This document shows positions 1-13,500 of a stretch of 64,000 nucleotides of DNA, piece by piece (the first letter of the stretch is position 1; each line of letters opens with the position of its first letter). Made by a program: the position numbers and the translations under genes. The notes beneath the pieces are model-generated. The model was not told where the DNA came from. It saw only the letters and a program-made list of their open reading frames with translations, and searched no databases. The DNA is from Floccularia luteovirens. Its lineage: Eukaryota; Basidiomycota; Agaricomycetes; Agaricales; Squamanitaceae. The stretch is from contig VSJF01000001.1 in NCBI GenBank assembly GCA_009739215.1, positions 558,001-622,000 on the forward strand, given 5' to 3'.

Positions 1-1799
<1,799 letters not shown>

Positions 1800-2066
1800 T
1801 GTGTAGTGGGAAAGTGAAGTTGTTGGCTGGGTCAGATATTTCTTATGTCTTGCCGAGTCGAAGGAATAGTCAGGCAGGTATCCAATAGGTAATGTCCCCT
1901 AGTCGTCGTTTAATGTAGTGGTGATGTAGAGTGCATAATTCTGGTGGTTAGTAGTACTGGTATGATAGTTGAAAGATCACGGGTATGCATATGAAGCCGG
2001 ATATTGGAATTCAATTGAAATCCATCACCGTCATATACTTCCCTTCCATTTGTTCATTGTCCAATC

Positions 2067-2542
2067 ATGTCCCTCAATCCCCTTCCAGTTGACCTTTATG
2101 AGAGTCTATTGCCAAAACTTGTTGCTGTTATCGAGCTCACCCAACAAACTGAGGGAGTGGTCTCAACTCAGGCAAAGCGCGTCCTTCAAGCAGTATGTTG
2201 AATACATATTCATCCCTCAAGATTTTTTCTGAGGACTCCGGGTTTTTACAGACAAACGATTTCAAGAACTCATTGGCACAAGCCAAGGACCTCGCTGCTA
2301 ATCTGCCAGGAGGCGAACTATTGATCGAAGAACAAGACGACGTAATTCAAATGCTGGAGACACTTAGAGATAGTAGACTGTACGTCTCTCTATTCATGCA
2401 TACAGACTGATTCGAATTATTCTATCCTAGTGCACAATTGAAAGAGTTCAGAACAAGGGCTGTAGCCTCAGCTGCAATATCAGCTGCAGAATCCAAGATG
2501 GAAATTGATTCTATGGCGTCTACTCCTTTTCATGAAACGTAA
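2067..2542 (+). CDS. Small coiled-coil protein, probable Mediator subunit Med9
   Basis: Three exons (2067-2192, 2252-2379, 2431-2542) join in frame to 121 residues. The donors are GTATGT and GTACGT. The protein is helical and acidic with heptad-like spacing (LPKLVAVIELTQQTEGVV; DFKNSLAQAKDLAANLPGG; QDDVIQMLETLRDSRL). This resembles fungal Med9, a middle-module subunit of the Mediator complex that bridges activators and RNA polymerase II. The identification rests on the overall pattern and the LPGGELLIEEQ segment, not on a catalytic motif, so it is tentative. It starts about 270 bp from the start of the divergent acetyltransferase gene, so the two probably share an upstream region. Confidence 0.6.
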
Positions 2543-2716
2543 CCAAGATCATGCGCGTTCGTTCGTATTTGGCCCGGAGGCTGGATGATTAGCTTATTCT
2601 TGGTCTGCAGATTTCAGAATTTTGCGCGTGTCAGCCAAGATCACTGTGTTATCTTCAGGTTGAATTTGTGTCTAATCATTTCTTTCATTTCACTTCTTTC
2701 GCCTTGAGGGCTTTAC

Positions 2717-4222
2717 TTGTTTTCATACGCAAAAGTTTTATCATCCAAGGCTGGCCCTTCACTTCCATTGATTTTATATTTTATATTCTCATTTTTGGCA
2801 TTCCGTTCAACTCAATCTTCAAAGTTCTGCAATCGGGTTGTCCAGCTAAACACTTCAAACACACCTATACCATTGATAATTTCCCCGCGTTCTGAGCATT
2901 GGAGTAGTATGGACGGCATTACATGGCAATCACCGCAAAAGGACGATACATTCTCCCAAGGAGGCGTCATCGAAGTGAAGTGGAAAGCTCCTGAGGGTGT
3001 GGCCTCACGTTATTTCCGACTATGTACTGAGCAAGAATCAGCAAATGATGCGGAATCCAACAGTTCATGCGGCTCTCCTGTAAGTCCGGAAGTACAGAGG
3101 AGCAGAGGATCATATATTGCATCATTGTAAGGTTGTTTTTCTTAATAGTTGATAAATATATTGATGAAATTTGAACTCAAAGGACTTTGCCAAATGTAAC
3201 TGAGGATACCTCTTTTTGCTTACAGATGGAGGATAGTTCTGGCGTAACCGTTTCTTCTCCATCGTTTCTTGTTACTTGTTCGTATTCATGTTCATCCGGA
3301 GAATCAATACTGATGTCTATGTGTGCATGAAGATGCTACTGCACAACCTGCTGATACGTCCGAGTCTCCTACTGCAGCTCCTTCAGCCCAAATTTCTGAT
3401 ACTGCATCTATACCCACGGACCCCGTACCATCTACTCATGCTACCTTGTCAGAGTCAACCATGGCCCCTAATAGCACTACTTCTTCAATTACTACGGCCA
3501 CTGTTTCAACTGCTACTGCTAACATGCTTGCCACACGTCAGCCCCCGCCAGTGGCGGCTTATACTGTGCCACTTATTGTCGTATTTGCCATCATCATAAC
3601 CGCCGCTGCTTTGTCGCTAAGACATCGACGAAAACTAGAGCATGAACGTAAAACCGACCAAGAGAAATTGAACTTGTCACGCGTTTCGAGTTTAACAAGC
3701 TACAAATCAACTAGCGATGTTGATCATGCTCTCAATATCTTGGCAAAGGCCGACACAACTAGTCACAGAGCTTCTCCAACTTCCGAGCATGTTTATGTCA
3801 ACACTAGAGAACCCAGAAGATCGACCAGACAAGCTTATTCCCCTCCTTCATACATCTCTAGCAGATCAAGTATCTGTCTAACTCCATCAAGTAACTTTCA
3901 TATTGGGGCCCCATCGCCTTCTACGATTATGCGTACACATCCATTTCTGCCTGCAATCTACACATCCCCTCAGGGTTTCATGGATGAAAGTCTACTTGCC
4001 CGTAATGAGAGCCTTTTGACAACACACACGATACCTTGTTCTACGTCATTTTCTGGTCCTGTATCAACACCTCCAAGGCTGTACGTACGCCAAGAAGGGC
4101 CAAGGAGTGTTCCAGAGGTGAATTCATGTTCTGTTATAGATAGCGAAGGAAGGGATTTACAGAATCCTTATGATATCATTACATCCCGTCTAAAGGCTGG
4201 TATTTCTCATCGACAGGCATAA
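2717..4222 (+). CDS. Ser/Thr-rich single-pass membrane protein with a Kre9/Knh1-like ectodomain
   Basis: Exons 2717-3126, 3183-3277 and 3333-4222 give 464 residues. The N-terminus has a signal-peptide-like stretch (LPLILYFIFSFLAF). It is followed by an ectodomain beginning GITWQSPQKDDTFSQGG, which matches the Ig-like Kre9/Knh1 fold of fungal wall and membrane proteins. Next come a Ser/Thr/Pro-rich stalk, likely O-mannosylated, and one membrane helix (VPLIVVFAIIITAAALSL). The tail after RHRRK is about 200 residues, Ser/Pro-rich, basic and cytoplasmic. This architecture is common in Agaricomycetes and has no assigned biochemical role; a wall or surface sensor is a guess. The start is chosen because it yields the signal peptide. 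Confidence 0.75.
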
Positions 4223-4466
4223 TCATGTTTATGTATAACCAAGTTGACAATGAGTATGTATATGTATCTTACTATTTAGTACACGACTATGAAGTTTACG
4301 ACGCGTTGTGATAATTAATGGTCACGTGAGCGTGATGGTAAGTTGAGATTCGAGTGTTTCGTTACGATCTTCAGACTTTGTGCCGTCATAGGCAGGTAAG
4401 CATTTCTATCATACAAGTCTCGTTGTCGGCTTAAGCTTAGTTATAATCAAGTCTTACTCCTCTTCC

Positions 4467-6843
4467 ATGGGTGTTCCGGGTTTATGGGAGGTCAGTGCTC
4501 CTGTTTCAGTCATGCGGGTTCTTAATTGTTCAGAAATTGGATTCAGATTCTAAGGCCTGCTGCAGCTATACGTTCCCTTACTGAAATCTCAGTAGTTGAG
4601 GGATTTCAGGCAAATCCAGACGGTGTCAGAGGATATAGAATTGGGATTGATGCAAGTATATGGTTCTTTCATGCCGAATATGGCAAGGAAGGAGAGAATC
4701 CTGTCCTTCGTACCCTGTTTTTCAGGTGTGCAACATTAATGCATTCACCATTCCTGCCGCTATTCGTTTTCGATGGACCAAAACGCCCGGACGTTAAGCG
4801 TGGCAAGAAAATCAACAAGACTCCTCATAAATTGATACCGGGAATGAAACAAATCATTGAAGCTTTTGGGTTTGAGTGGCGGATGGTTGGTATTGGCCCT
4901 TCATTCCAAAATTGCCCCTTATTAATACGGTTCTATAGGCTCCTGCCGAAGCCGAAGCAGAGCTCGCATATCTAAATCGTATTGGAATTATTGACGGTGT
5001 TCTTTCAGATGATGTGGATAATTTCCTCTTCGGCGCTGTGACAGTTATTCGGAAGTCAGTGTTTACGTTCTCAAGATGTGCATTGTTCTCAAATATAGGC
5101 TTACTAGCCCGAGCAATAATTTGAGTGGCAACCGTGCCAATCCAAATCTGAATTCAGCAGGAAAAGATGACAAAAATCATACACGAGTATATCGACTACA
5201 AGACATCACCGACCATCCTGAGATATGTCTTACCCGAGGCGGGTTGATCCTAATTGGGCTTTTCAGTGGTGGCGACTACCAGCAACAAGGATTGGGTCGA
5301 TTTGGTATCATAACTGCACATGGTCTCGCGAAATGTGGGTTTGGGGATACTCTGTTAACAGCAGCCACAAATCTGAGTCAAGAGCGACTTGAAGAGTTTC
5401 TTCAAACCTGGCGACAGGAAAGTGCGACAGGAACTCAAAACGAATGCCCAGGGACATCTGGGTCGGAAGTCTCCATCACTTGCGAAATCTATTCCAGAGG
5501 ATTTCCCAGATATCGACGTGTTACTTTCATACGTGAAACCAATTACTTCTGAGAGTATGGGAAGAGCAAATAAGAACCTCGAACTAACGTGGTTGAGAGA
5601 ACCTGACTTGGGCAAACTTGCTGCCACATGCGAGCTTTATTTTGAGTGGGGTTATCGGGAAGCGATTATTAAACGGTTCAGGACGGTTATCTGGCACTCA
5701 ATAATCTTACGCAAGCTTCGGCGAGCAGTGCTGGATGGTGAAAATGTTAATCCTCGTGGGATTCGCTCTCCTACGCCAGATTTAACCCAAGCCGACGAAA
5801 CTTCTGACCACGAGGGCCAACCACCTAGCACGCAACCAAGAGACGCCAGCATCCTAGTCAAGATACATTCTTCCAGAACACATACTTACACTGATGGCAT
5901 CCTGGAATATCGTGTGGAGATAGCACCTTCACAGCTCGTGGCTATTGCGGAATCGGGGCTGAGAGGTTTACGGGTTCCTGAAGGACCGGATGAGTGGGCT
6001 AGTGAGAGTGAGGAAGAAAGTGGTGCGAAGGGCGCTGCCAAAACGCCAGTGAACCCTGCATCGCATCTAAGAGTCTGGATGCCGGCTTGCATGATGGAAC
6101 TTGCTGAACCACGCTTAGTGAAAGATTTCAAAGACCTGGTGCTTGAGAAGAAGGCAAAGAAAACCAAAAAGGGAAGATCCACTACAACAAAGAAGAATAG
6201 CAGCAAGACGCTTCCAAAGGCAAAGGAACCTGATACAGAGGTCGATGGAACAAGTTCTCCTGAACTAGAAGCCATACAACCTCTTCAGCCGAAAAACGTT
6301 GACCCACCACCAAAGAAGACTGCCGTTGAGAGTGGACTAGCTGGAGACAACATAAAATCCTACTTCACACATAAGAAATCGAATGTCTTATCTGTTATTG
6401 ATGCAATGTCCACTAAATCTGCCAAAAATCATTCCCCAACCTCCAAGAAAGCTGTGGAAATCAAAGCTCCTAAACGACCACTTCCCGCACCATTTCCTCT
6501 TTCATTTTCGGGTGACTCAAATGATGACTGCGTCAGTAAATCCCCTCGCAACTCGACAGTCCACACCTCACCACACAAGAAGCGAGCAGACGTAAAACTC
6601 ACCAGGTCTATCTCTCCCTCGCCTGGTTCGAACGCTGGCAGCATGCCTCCTCTTATAACTAACAGGCCCCTTTCGCAAGAAATTATTGAAATATCCAGCG
6701 ATTCTGAAACTGATGATGCCCAATCACCACCACCATTATCACTACCGAAATCTTTCCGAAAGAAGACACCGCCGAATATATCTGGAACATCTAAGCTAGG
6801 GACGAAGGAGAACATTTCTGTGGAGGTTATTGATCTTACTTGA
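4467..6843 (+). CDS. Holliday-junction resolvase GEN1/Yen1 (Rad2/XPG family), one apparent +1 frameshift
   Basis: Structure-selective nuclease that resolves Holliday junctions in the nucleus. Exons 4467-4490, 4547-4885, 4939-5054 and 5108-6843. The N-region starts MGVPGLWE and shows the XPG-N block (GIDASIWFFHAEYG, LFVFDGPKRP with its catalytic Asp) and the XPG-I block (AEAEAELAYLNRIG, SDDVDNFLFG). The GGDYQQQGLGRFG segment is the helix-hairpin type DNA clamp. A chromo-like region follows (ILVKIHSSRTHTYTDGILEYRVE). The tail holds basic stretches, a PIP-like NIKSYF and two SUMO-interaction-like motifs (EIIEISSDSE, VEVIDLT at the very C-terminus). One surplus base near 5421 shifts the frame between TWRQE and VRQELKT, although both sides match the family. 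I infer a sequence error or a recent lesion. Confidence 0.9.
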
Positions 6844-7508
6844 GTAGTATATTATATCAACTCACCTCTTTCTACATGTGTTATTGGTTGGAAATATTGT
6901 ATTGTCTCTGTGATGACAGGTTGTTGAATTAGTAAAGATCTTTTATGAATGTAGATTAGCGAGTCATTTTATATGGGGATTTATCGGTAGCTGGAATGAC
7001 ATAGACGTTCTGATTCTAACGTTGCTTGTCTTTGCCAATCGTGAGTCGATAATTAATGTGAGTTACATGTGACATATTGTCTGTGACTGGTGTGGCTTGT
7101 GTCCGCGTTGTGTAAGCGGTACCGTTGGCGGAGTCGGAAAGTCGTTTTACAATCGTTGGTTGTCCCTCAACCACCACGCTCAGTTTTCAATCCCGTTGTC
7201 CGTCATCGTACGCTTCTCTGTACTGGGTTTTTTGATTCAGTCGACTCTCCAGGACTCTCAGGGCTATTGGTTGTGCCCTTAGCAAGCCTTTCTCAGGTCT
7301 TGCTAGTGTTTTCTCGCTTTCCATCAACGGGCAAAACAGCATCCAGGACTTTGTCTCAAAACTCTTCTCGTACTCATAATTCATCTCCTTTCATTAGTAT
7401 ATACTCTGGGTATCTGCAAGGCTATCCTCATACCACTTTTTTCCACTTCTTCTCTTTCTGTCTCCAGCCCCACCCACTTGTTTACCCGTTGCACGTCATT
7501 AAACCATT
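6844..7508. other. Intergenic region, GEN1 3' end to RPB1 5' end
   Basis: About 665 bp with no supportable gene. It holds the GEN1 3' flank and the RPB1 promoter and leader. The stretch before the RPB1 start (7390-7508) is rich in C and T on the coding strand, as is usual for promoters of strongly expressed fungal genes. I see no clear TATA box. Confidence 0.5.
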
Positions 7509-10500
7509 ATGCTTGGCCATCAGTTCGCATTTTCGGCGGCCCCAATCCGTAAAGTGAAGGAGGTGCAGTTTAGTATCCTTTCTCCAGAGGAAATTGTATG
7601 CATCACTCTTATGAAAATTTTATAAATTTTAACTTGTCCTGAATAGAAAGCCATCTCTGTCGCTAAAATCGAACATCCGGAAGTTATGGATGAAGCGAGT
7701 CACAAGCCCAAGATGGGTGGACTAATGGATCCTCGTATGGGGACTATCGACCGAAATTTTAAATGTCAAACCTGCGGTGAAGGGATGTCTGAGTGTCCTG
7801 GTCATTTTGGCCATATCGAGCTGGCAAGGCCTGTCTTTCACCCTGGTACGTGTAGCTGCTCTTCTTCCTCTTAAGTCATTGCTCACAATTAAAATAACCT
7901 GACTAGGTTTCATTGTAAAAGTAAAGAAAATTTTGGAGAGTATATGTGTAAATTGTGGAAAGTTGAAAGCAGACATCGTGAGTCGTGTCTCCAGCCTTCC
8001 TCTACTCGTTTCGCACCCCACCATCCCAATTTTCTGGGGGCTCTCTCCACATCCCATGGGGAACCCCAAACCCGCACCACGTTAGTTCCCTTGACAATCG
8101 AGGGCGTTCTTCCAACCGTTGCGGGGGGCCTAACAGCGCGCGTTTTCGGTCGCTTGATCGCCGCGCTGGCCTCATTGCATCCGTGCGGTTCTGGTTGGAC
8201 ACGAGGCTGTGTGGTGAAATGGGGGGCTGAACGAGGAGTGCGGACAACGTATGGCAGCACGGGGACTATAATCGTATAGTCACGCGTTTGCAATGATGGA
8301 ATTTGGTCAATCACTCTCAGCTGTGACGCAGTTTGAGCTATGTGATTTAGACCCTGCACTTAGGCTCGATGTCCATTGCCCCCTATATTGCGTCCTTATG
8401 TCATGTTTGGGTTTTCGGATATGTTGATGTTTGTAGACACTTTGCTGACGCTTTTATTTTGCATATTCTTGTGCTAAAATCAATCTCGTCGACTATGTCT
8501 CATCATCTCTACCGTCATAATGTGTTTTTAAGTTGGATCCCAATTTCGCGGACAAAATCCGTCATATTCGTGACCCGAAGGCTCGAATGGCTGTTGTTTG
8601 GTCTCATTGCAAGACTAAAATGGTTTGTGAGCCTGATGATCCCAAGGAAGAAGGCGCGGACGGCGAAAACGATGAGCCTAAGAAAGGGCATGGTGGATGT
8701 GGTCACATACAGCCTCAAATCAGAAAAGAGGGACTGAAATTGTTTGTTCAATATAAAAAGGCTAAGGATGATGATGAGGTGCGTTACATCTTGTTTTGTT
8801 AACTTAGTGTTCTCATTGTATTCCAGGACATGAAATCAATGCAACCAGACAAACGCCTAATCACTCCAACTGAAGTCTACGCAGTATTCAAAAAGATGTC
8901 CGACTCGGACTTGCATCTTCTCGGACTCTCTGATGAATATGCACGACCGGAATGGATGATCCTGACCGTAATGCCTGTACCCCCTCCTCCGGTTCGACCC
9001 AGTATCGCGGTTGACGGTGGAGCTATGCGGAGCGAAGATGATTTGACATACAAGCTGGGTGATATCATCAAAGCATCTGCTAACGTTCGCCGGTGTGAAC
9101 AAGAAGGTGCACCAGCCCATGTCATCACAGAATTTGAGCAACTGCTACAGGTGTGTTTTCTTGCTGGACCTCGAATATTTTTAAATTCATATGTACAGTT
9201 CCACGTCGCTACATACATGGATAATGATATTGCCGGAATTCCACAAGCACTGCAAAAGTCTGGTCGACCAGTGAAAGCTATTCGTGCACGGCTAAAGGGA
9301 AAAGAAGGTCGTTTGAGAGGCAATTTGATGGGAAAACGTGTTGATTTTTCAGCACGAACTGTCATTACGGGAGACCCGAATCTGGAACTGGACGAAGTTG
9401 GAGTGCCAAGAAGCATAGCGATGAACTTGACATTCCCAGAACGAGGTAAATCCCTATCTTAAATCTAACTGACTCATGGCTGACGTGATACCGGCTACGT
9501 CAGTGACTCCATACAATATCGCTTACCTGCAGGAGCTTGTTCGAAACGGTCCTACAACATATCCTGGTGCTAGGTATGTCGTTCGCGATACTGGCGAGCG
9601 TATCGATCTTCGATACAACAAACGTGCGGATGCATTCCTTCAATACGGTTGGATAGTAGAAAGGCATCTCAAAGATGGAGAGTAAGTTTGTTTCATTCCC
9701 GAGTTATTGTAGCACTCAATACTAAACTACATTTCTAGTTTCGTTCTCTTCAACCGCCAACCTTCTCTTCACAAAATGAGTATGATGAGTCATCGTGTTA
9801 GACTGATGCCCTACTCAAGTAAGTACTCTTCAATCTCTTCAGTTACTTATAACTGACTGCCTTTGAAGCCTTCCGTTTAAACCTCTCCGTGTAAGTTAGG
9901 TTTCCAAGCGCGATACATGACGAGTTAAACTCTTCATTACTAGTACCCCTCCATACAATGCCGACTTTGACGGTGATGAAATGAACATGCAGTATGTCCG
10001 CATTTAGTTCACTTGATTTCTGTTCCTGAGCTTGTACAGTGTACCTCAAAGCGAAGAAACCCGTGCTGAACTCAGCCAAATTGCATGGGTTCCTCGACAG
10101 GTGAGTTATTTTTATTGTTAAATAAAACAATGAACTTATGAAAACTCTCTCAGATCATCTCCCCACAAGCCAACAAGCCTGTCATGGGAATCGTACAAGA
10201 TACACTTTGTGGCATCCGCAAATTCACTCTCCGTGATACGTTCTTAGACTGGAACCAGGTCCAAAATATTCTGCTATGGGTTCCCGAATGGGATGGCGCA
10301 GTGCCTATACCTGCCATTCTCAAACCAAAGCCTCTATGGACTGGAAAGCAGATCCTGAGCTTGACAATACCCCGTGGAATCAATATCCATCGTTCTCCAG
10401 ACCCTAAATCATCCGACCCCGTGTTTGACGATGGAGTGTTGATAGAAAACGGAGAGCTAATATTTGGTATTGTCGAGAAGAAGACAGTTGGAGCATCCCA

Positions 10501-13500
10501 GGGTGGTCTCGTTCACGTCGTATTTCGCGAAAAAGGACCGGAAGCAACCCGACAACTTTTCACTGGACTACAGATGGTTGTAAATTACTGGCTCTTTCAT
10601 AATGGCTTCAGTATCGGTATCGGTGACACAATTGCAGGCCCCAAAGTCATGTCTTTCATCACACAAACCATTGCAGACCGTAAATCTAACGTTGCACAAA
10701 TCATCGACGATGCGACCCACGATCGGCTTAAAGCTGCCCCTGGTATGACAATACGAGAGTCCTTCGAGAGTTTGGTAGAACGTCAACTCAATTTGGCTCG
10801 TGATACGTCTGGTCAATACGCTCAAAAGCATCTGAAGGAGGATAACAATGTCAAGCAGATGGTCGTCGCTGGCTCAAAGGGTTCTTTCATCAACATTTCG
10901 CAGATGTCGGTTTGTGTAGGACAACAGTCAGTAGAAGGTCGTCGAATTCCTTTTGGATTCCGCCATCGCACGCTACCCCATTTCACCAAGGATGATTTTA
11001 GTCCAGAGTCACGCGGTTTCGTCGAAAACTCATACTTGCGTGGGCTCACAGCCTCAGGAGTTCTTTTTCCACGCTATGGCTGGTCGTGAAGGTTTGATCG
11101 ATACCGCTGTAAAGACTGCAGAGACAGGTTACATTCAACGTCGCCTTGTGAAGGCTCTGGAGGATGTCATGGTTTGCTACGATGGCACCGTGAGAAACTC
11201 CCTTGGCGATCTAATACAATTTATCTATGGAGAAGATGGCATGGATGGTGCCTATATCGAAAAACAAACTATTGAAACTTTCGGGCTTAATGACAAGGAA
11301 TTCGAACACAATTATCGTGTGGACGTCACCGATCCAGCGGGTGGATTTTTACCCGGTGTTCTGCAAGTTGGGGTTGATGATAGTTCTCTGGATCTTCAAT
11401 TGAAATTAGATGAAGAGTTTGCACGTCTAACTGAAGACAGACGCCTCTTAAGAGAATTCGTTTTCCCCCGCGTATCTACCACTCAGCCCCATTATCTTCC
11501 CGTCAATCTCCATCGTATTGTCCAGAACGCGATACAGATCTTTCATATTGATCGCCGGAAACCCAGTGACCTGGAACCTGCCTATATTGTGGACGCGGTT
11601 AACGAGTTAGGAAAACGCCTGGTTGTCGTCCGTGGCGAAGATTTCCTGAGTCGCGAAGCTCAAGAAAACGCCACTCTAAACTTTAGAATGCACTTACGTG
11701 CTACCTTCGCCACCCGCCCCGTTCTCGAGAAATACCACCTCACCCAAGAAGCTTTCGATTGGGTGCTTGGTGAAGTAGAATCCAAGTTTAATCAGTCCGT
11801 CGTACATCCTGGAGAGATGTGTGGTACTCTAGCTGCGCAATCCATCGGAGAACCTGCCACCCAGATGACTCTTAATACATTCCATTACGCTGGTGTTTCC
11901 AGTAAAAACGTCACTCTTGGTGTCCCGCGTTTGAAAGAAATTATCAACGTCGCGACAAATATCAAGACTCCTTCGTTGACTGTATATCTCGATTCCAACA
12001 TTTCAAAATCATCCAGCCTGGCGAAAAATGTGCAACAAGAACTTGCTTATACATCATTACGCACCGTGACAGCTGCCGTCGAAATCTGGTACGATCCTGA
12101 TCCAAGATCGACCATCATCGAAGAGGATTCGGTATTTGTCGAATCGTTCTTTGCCATTCCCGATGAAGAAATCGAAGCCAACTTGCATCTGCAATCGCCA
12201 TGGTTGCTTCGTCTCGAACTTGACCGTGCCAAGATGATTGACCGAAAGCTTACGATGCACTATGTTGCTAGTCGTATTGCAGAGAGTTTCAAAACCGACC
12301 TTTTCGTCATCTGGAGTGAAGACAATTCAGAAAAGCTTGTTATCCGATGCCGTGTTCTGGGAAGTGCTGATAAAGAGGATGATGGGATGGGAACGATTGA
12401 GGAAGATATATTCTTACGTCAACTCGAGAACACCATGCTGAACTCCGTCAGCTTACGTGGTGTTAAAGGGATTCATCGTGTATTCTTGACGGAACAGGAT
12501 AAAGTCACGGTTTCGACAGATGGCAGCATTCAAACAGGAAAAGAGAAGGAGTGGGTACTAGAGACGGACGGTATCAACTTGAAGACGGTGATGTGCATTG
12601 AAGGTGTCGACTTCAAGAGGACCTATTCGAACAGCTGCGTGGAAGTCTTCAATGTTTTAGGTATCGAGGCAGCCCGTGCTGCGATCATGCGGGAACTACG
12701 TGGTGTTATTGAATTCGACGGTTCATACGTCAACTACCGTCATCTGGCCTTACTATGTGACCTTATGACTCACCGCGGTACTTTGATGGCTATTACTCGT
12801 CATGGGATCAATAGGGCGGATACTGGTGCATTAATGCGATGTTCGTTTGAGGAGACAGTTGAAATTCTTATGGAAGCTGCCGCTGTAGGAGAGAAGGATG
12901 ATTGCCATGGAGTTGCAGAGAATGTTATGTTCGGTCAGATGGCTCCAATGGGTACAGGAGCTTTCGAAGTGGCACTTGACATCGAAATGCTAAAGGATGC
13001 CATCGTCGATCACAGACTTCCAGTCCAATCTATGCTCGCTGCGCAAATAGATGGTGGAATGACACCTGGACAGGTTGCAATGACTCCTTACGACATGAAT
13101 TCCCCTGTTTGGCAAGACGGATTGTTCAAGGGTGACGCAGCAGCTGCGTCCTTCTCTCCACTGGCATCGAATGGTGGCGAGGATGCAGCCAATTTCCAGT
13201 ACCTTGCGTATGGCCAAAGTCCTATTGGAGCTGGTGGCATGTCACCCGCAGGCCCTGGATATAGTCCTAATTCACCGAATGTATATTCTCCAACATCTCC
13301 AGGTTATGTTCCGCAATCACCATTTGGTGGCGTAACATCACCGTTTGGAACGTCGCCTTATGCAACATCACCATTCTATGACCGTTCTCGTGGTCCGACG
13401 TCACCAACGTATTCGCCGACATCTCCTGCTCTCAACCTTACATCTCCAGGGTACTCGCCTACAAGTCCAAGATATTCACCTACATCCCCTTCATTCTCTC

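Noticed and set aside
5886..6815. Two minus-strand open frames (129 and 128 codons) in GEN1
   Set aside because: Antisense shadows of the Ser/Lys/Pro-rich GEN1 tail; hydrophobic and low-complexity by codon complementarity.
7910..8359. 149-codon minus-strand open frame as a gene
   Set aside because: It lies in and around an RPB1 intron of GC-rich composition where all frames are open by chance; no motif, and it overlaps RPB1 exon 3.
11041..11060. Programmed +1 frameshifting in RPB1
   Set aside because: No slippery motif or stop codon at the shift site, and no precedent in RPB1 that I know of; a sequence error is simpler.
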